Assembly: GCF_030247185.1 (NCBI RefSeq)
Contig: NC_080572.1
Location: 235,539,336-235,603,335 of the forward strand
Length of the DNA: 64,000 nt
Origin: Malaya genurostris
Lineage: Eukaryota; Arthropoda; Insecta; Diptera; Culicidae
Direction of reading: 5' to 3'
Below are positions 61,826 to 64,000 of this stretch, one piece after another (position 1 is the first letter of the stretch; each line of letters starts with the position of its first letter). Under the pieces are notes generated by a model. The model had not been told where the DNA came from. It saw only the letters and a list, made by a program, of their open reading frames with translations, and did not search any database. Both the position numbers and the translations under genes were made by a program.

Positions 61826-62820
61826 CAGTACACACCTAAAGGATCATGGAAATTGCCGAGAATGAGGCAAACTTTTGGCCAAAAATCATCATGTCAGATG
61901 AGGCACATTTCACGTTAAATGGATGCGTTAATAAGCAAAATTGTCGGTTCTATGACACTGAAAATTCACAATTAATTGAGGAACATCCTCTACACCAGGG
62001 GTTCCTAAACTATTTTGGGTTATGGACCCCTTTACTAAAATTAACTTAGGCCTCAGACCGCCATCAACAAATTCCTTTGAAAATTTCTTGCTTTTTTCAA
62101 TATTGATGTATAATGCTTACCAATTTCTGCGGATGGTTAAATAAACATAACTTTTTAGCGTAAATATTTCAAATAACAACTTATATCAAACACTAGGGGG
62201 TCGATTTCTAGACCTCGTTGACCCCCATAGTCAGTTTCCATTTACGTCGACCCCCGCAGAAAGGATATCGACCCCAGAGGGTCTATATCGACCACTTTGA
62301 GAACCCCTGCTCTACACGACTAAAAAGTTACAGTTTGGTATAGTGTTTGTGCAGATTTGATGATTGGTCTCTATTTTTTCCAAGACGATGATGGAGCAAC
62401 GAAAACTGTTAATAGCGATAGTTTTTGAGCCATGATAAATGATTTTGCGATGTCCATTGTTCGTGAAAATGGTTTGAATGGCTACTGGTTTCAACAGGAC
62501 GGTGCAACATGTCATACAGCTGGACTAACAATCGATTTGTTACGGCCATTTTTCCCCGGACGAGTGATATCGAAAAAACGGTGATTTTGACTGACCCCAA
62601 GATCACCCGATTCGACACCAACCGGCCTTTTTTGTGGGGCTATTTGAAGTCCAAGGTATTCGCTGATAAGCCATGAACCATGGCTTAACTCAAAGACAAC
62701 ATACGACGTGAAATTGCCACCATATTGACCAAAACGATGAAAAACGTCTAAAAAAGGGCACATTTTGTACTCAAGGCCAAAGGTGGTCATTCACACGATA
62801 TCATTTTCAAAAAAATAGCC
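61826..62820 (+). pseudogene. DD41D-like (rosa-type) mariner transposase, broken
   Basis: A start MEQYTPKGSWK at 61819 is followed after a large N-terminal deletion by WPKIIMSDEAHFTLNGCVNK (first D), an interrupting hAT MITE, then GYWFQQDGATCHTAGLTIDL (second D), two stops, and SPDSTPT with a frameshift where the third D should be. Counting to that position gives 41 residues between the second and third acidic residues, as in DD41D elements. LKSKVFADKP and LKAKGGHSHDIIF mark the C-terminus. Confidence 0.75.
61996..62309. mobile_element. hAT-type MITE, 314 bp, with 8-bp target duplication
   Basis: Ends caggggttcctaaac and, inverted, caggggttctcaaagtgg are of hAT type. CTCTACAC occurs directly before and directly after, a perfect 8-bp duplication. 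It is nested in the DD41D-like transposase; deleting it restores that gene's local reading. Confidence 0.92.
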
Positions 62821-63443
62821 AGTAACCGGTCGTCATTCGTTTTCCCCCGAGTTTTCAGATAGGATATGACACCTAGTCAAATAAATTGTGTAAACATTGC
62901 GTTTGCTTAGGCGAAGTTGGCGGTTCAATTTGAACTACTTTAAGCTCTACTTGAGCGACGGCGAAATGCGAAGAAATCGAAACGAAATATACATTTTTTT
63001 GTACAAACCAAAAGCCCCTACATGTTCAAATTGAAGTTTTCTTAAATGTTTGCTATGAACAAGCATTAAGGTGAAATGTAGCGGAGGGTGCTCGTTGCGT
63101 TTTTGATCAAATATTCAAAAATTAGTCAGAATTTAGAGAAACCAACAACACTTAAGTTTTCGCAATGAAACTTATCAAAACTAAGTATTCTTTGAATTTT
63201 TAAAGTTTTCTTTGCCAAGCCGTAATTGGTTTTTGAAATGTATGTTTTGAAATGATGTTCGAATTGAAAAATAGGGTTTGAAGCAAAATTTCACAAAGAA
63301 TCTGAAAAGGCAACTCAAAATTATAAAACTTTAGCCGAAATAACCGAAATTTGAAAAAGTTTCAATTGAATTTCATAAACTTTTCATCGTTTTCTATATG
63401 GAGTGGACTTACAACATGTTTTGTTCGCTAGTAAGACAGACAC
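62821..63443. other. spacer, no gene recognised
   Basis: AT-rich; no element ends or coding signature found. Confidence 0.4.
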
Positions 63444-63445
63444 TA

Positions 63446-64000
63446 ACGCATGGATCAATAAGTCCCGAGACTAACAATGGAAACAACATTTTGTTTGCAA
63501 ATTTTTTTTTATTCATCAACATAATAAAAAAAAATTTGCACCAACCTTTTAGGGTGATACAATGGTTCCAACGTTTTTTTTTCGATAAACTGCTTTCTGA
63601 ATCATCGACTCGTTGCTGTTTTTGTTCCATCGAAAGCAATCGCGGCACCCACTTGGAAAAAAACCTTTTTCCTGCTCAATTTTTCATGAAGGATAGTAAA
63701 TACACTTTCATATGATATCTGTGTCATCTCAGCAATCTCACGGAGCTTCACTTTACGATCTTTCATTATAATTTTTGTCACTTCACTCACATTTTCCGGT
63801 GTAACGGCTTCCACATGTCTACCCGAGCGTTCCGCGTCATTTGTGTCGGTACGACCACGTTTAAACTCGGCGAACCACCGACAAATCGTTGCTTCTGATG
63901 GACAAGAGTCCGGATAACATTTTCCAATCCATTGTTTCGCTTGAACGGTGTTTTTACCCATCACAAAACAATGTTTTATTAAAACACGAAACTCGTTTTT
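63446..64000 (-). mobile_element. mariner (DD34D type), same family as 27738, runs off the window
   Basis: The left end gcatggatcaataagtcccg follows TA and matches the 27738 element. On the minus strand the N-terminal half of the transposase is open (63602-63964: QWIGKCYPDSCPSEATICRW, TPENVSEVTKIIMKDRKVKL, ISYESVFTILHEKLSRKK). The catalytic half is missing between about 63560 and 63600, so this copy too is internally deleted. Confidence 0.88.

Overview
The window looks like a piece of a culicine mosquito chromosome. It is AT-rich, about 85-90% non-coding, and packed with transposon relics, including ITmD37E elements, DD41D and maT-type mariners, a Harbinger-like MITE, a Ty1/copia element and a tRNA-headed SINE. 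An interspersed repeat recurs throughout; it is marked by a GAGAAAGGC terminus and CCGGAACCGGAAGTCGGA-type modules. No sequence search was possible, so the taxon is an inference.

The only host genes I can support are six small heat-shock protein genes of the insect 'lethal(2)essential-for-life' (alpha-crystallin/HSP20) type. Three are intronless: sHSP-1 (3044-3610, -), sHSP-2 (9821-10402, -) and sHSP-3 (15286-15819, +). Each has a TATA box and clear heat-shock elements (HSEs). Three are split by a phase-1 intron at the same place, just after the LP/VP codons that precede GHD or GYD. These are sHSP-4 (exon 1 40281-40659, exon 2 25886-26037, -), sHSP-5 (46462-47116, +) and sHSP-6 (54494-55072, -). 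The introns of sHSP-5 and sHSP-6 are 70 and 69 bp. The only exon 2 that fits sHSP-4 lies 14.2 kb away, so its intron appears to have swollen with mobile elements.

Layout. 1-9.8 kb: sHSP-1, AT-rich spacer, a full interspersed repeat with a long (AT)n. 9.8-16 kb: sHSP-2 and sHSP-3, each with a GCGGCC-ended MITE placed against its HSE cluster, and a 1.18-kb Harbinger-like MITE between them. 16-25 kb: transposase relics, an intact DD37D (maT-type) mariner at 20261-21572, a decayed Tc1/mariner pseudogene and a SINE fragment. 26-40 kb: the inferred giant intron of sHSP-4, holding a deleted mariner, a perfect-looking foldback hairpin, an orphan LINE ORF1, a 5.8-kb copia element with LTRs, TSD, PBS and PPT, and a DD41D relic. 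41-64 kb: mariner, sHSP-5, ITmD37E with a nested MITE, SINE, microsatellites, sHSP-6, a foldback element with TTAA flanks, a 5'-truncated LINE, a palindromic SINE, a DD41D relic holding a hAT MITE, and part of another mariner.

The most unusual item is the 1.2-kb leader of the copia element. It is an ordered array of about 30 short perfect hairpins whose stems differ by class while most sense-strand loops keep the pattern GGNNA. The five hairpin classes recur in a fixed order through about five higher-order units. Also notable are a contiguous 14-unit HSE upstream of sHSP-1, mosaic divergence between the two copia LTRs, and the apparently intact maT element.
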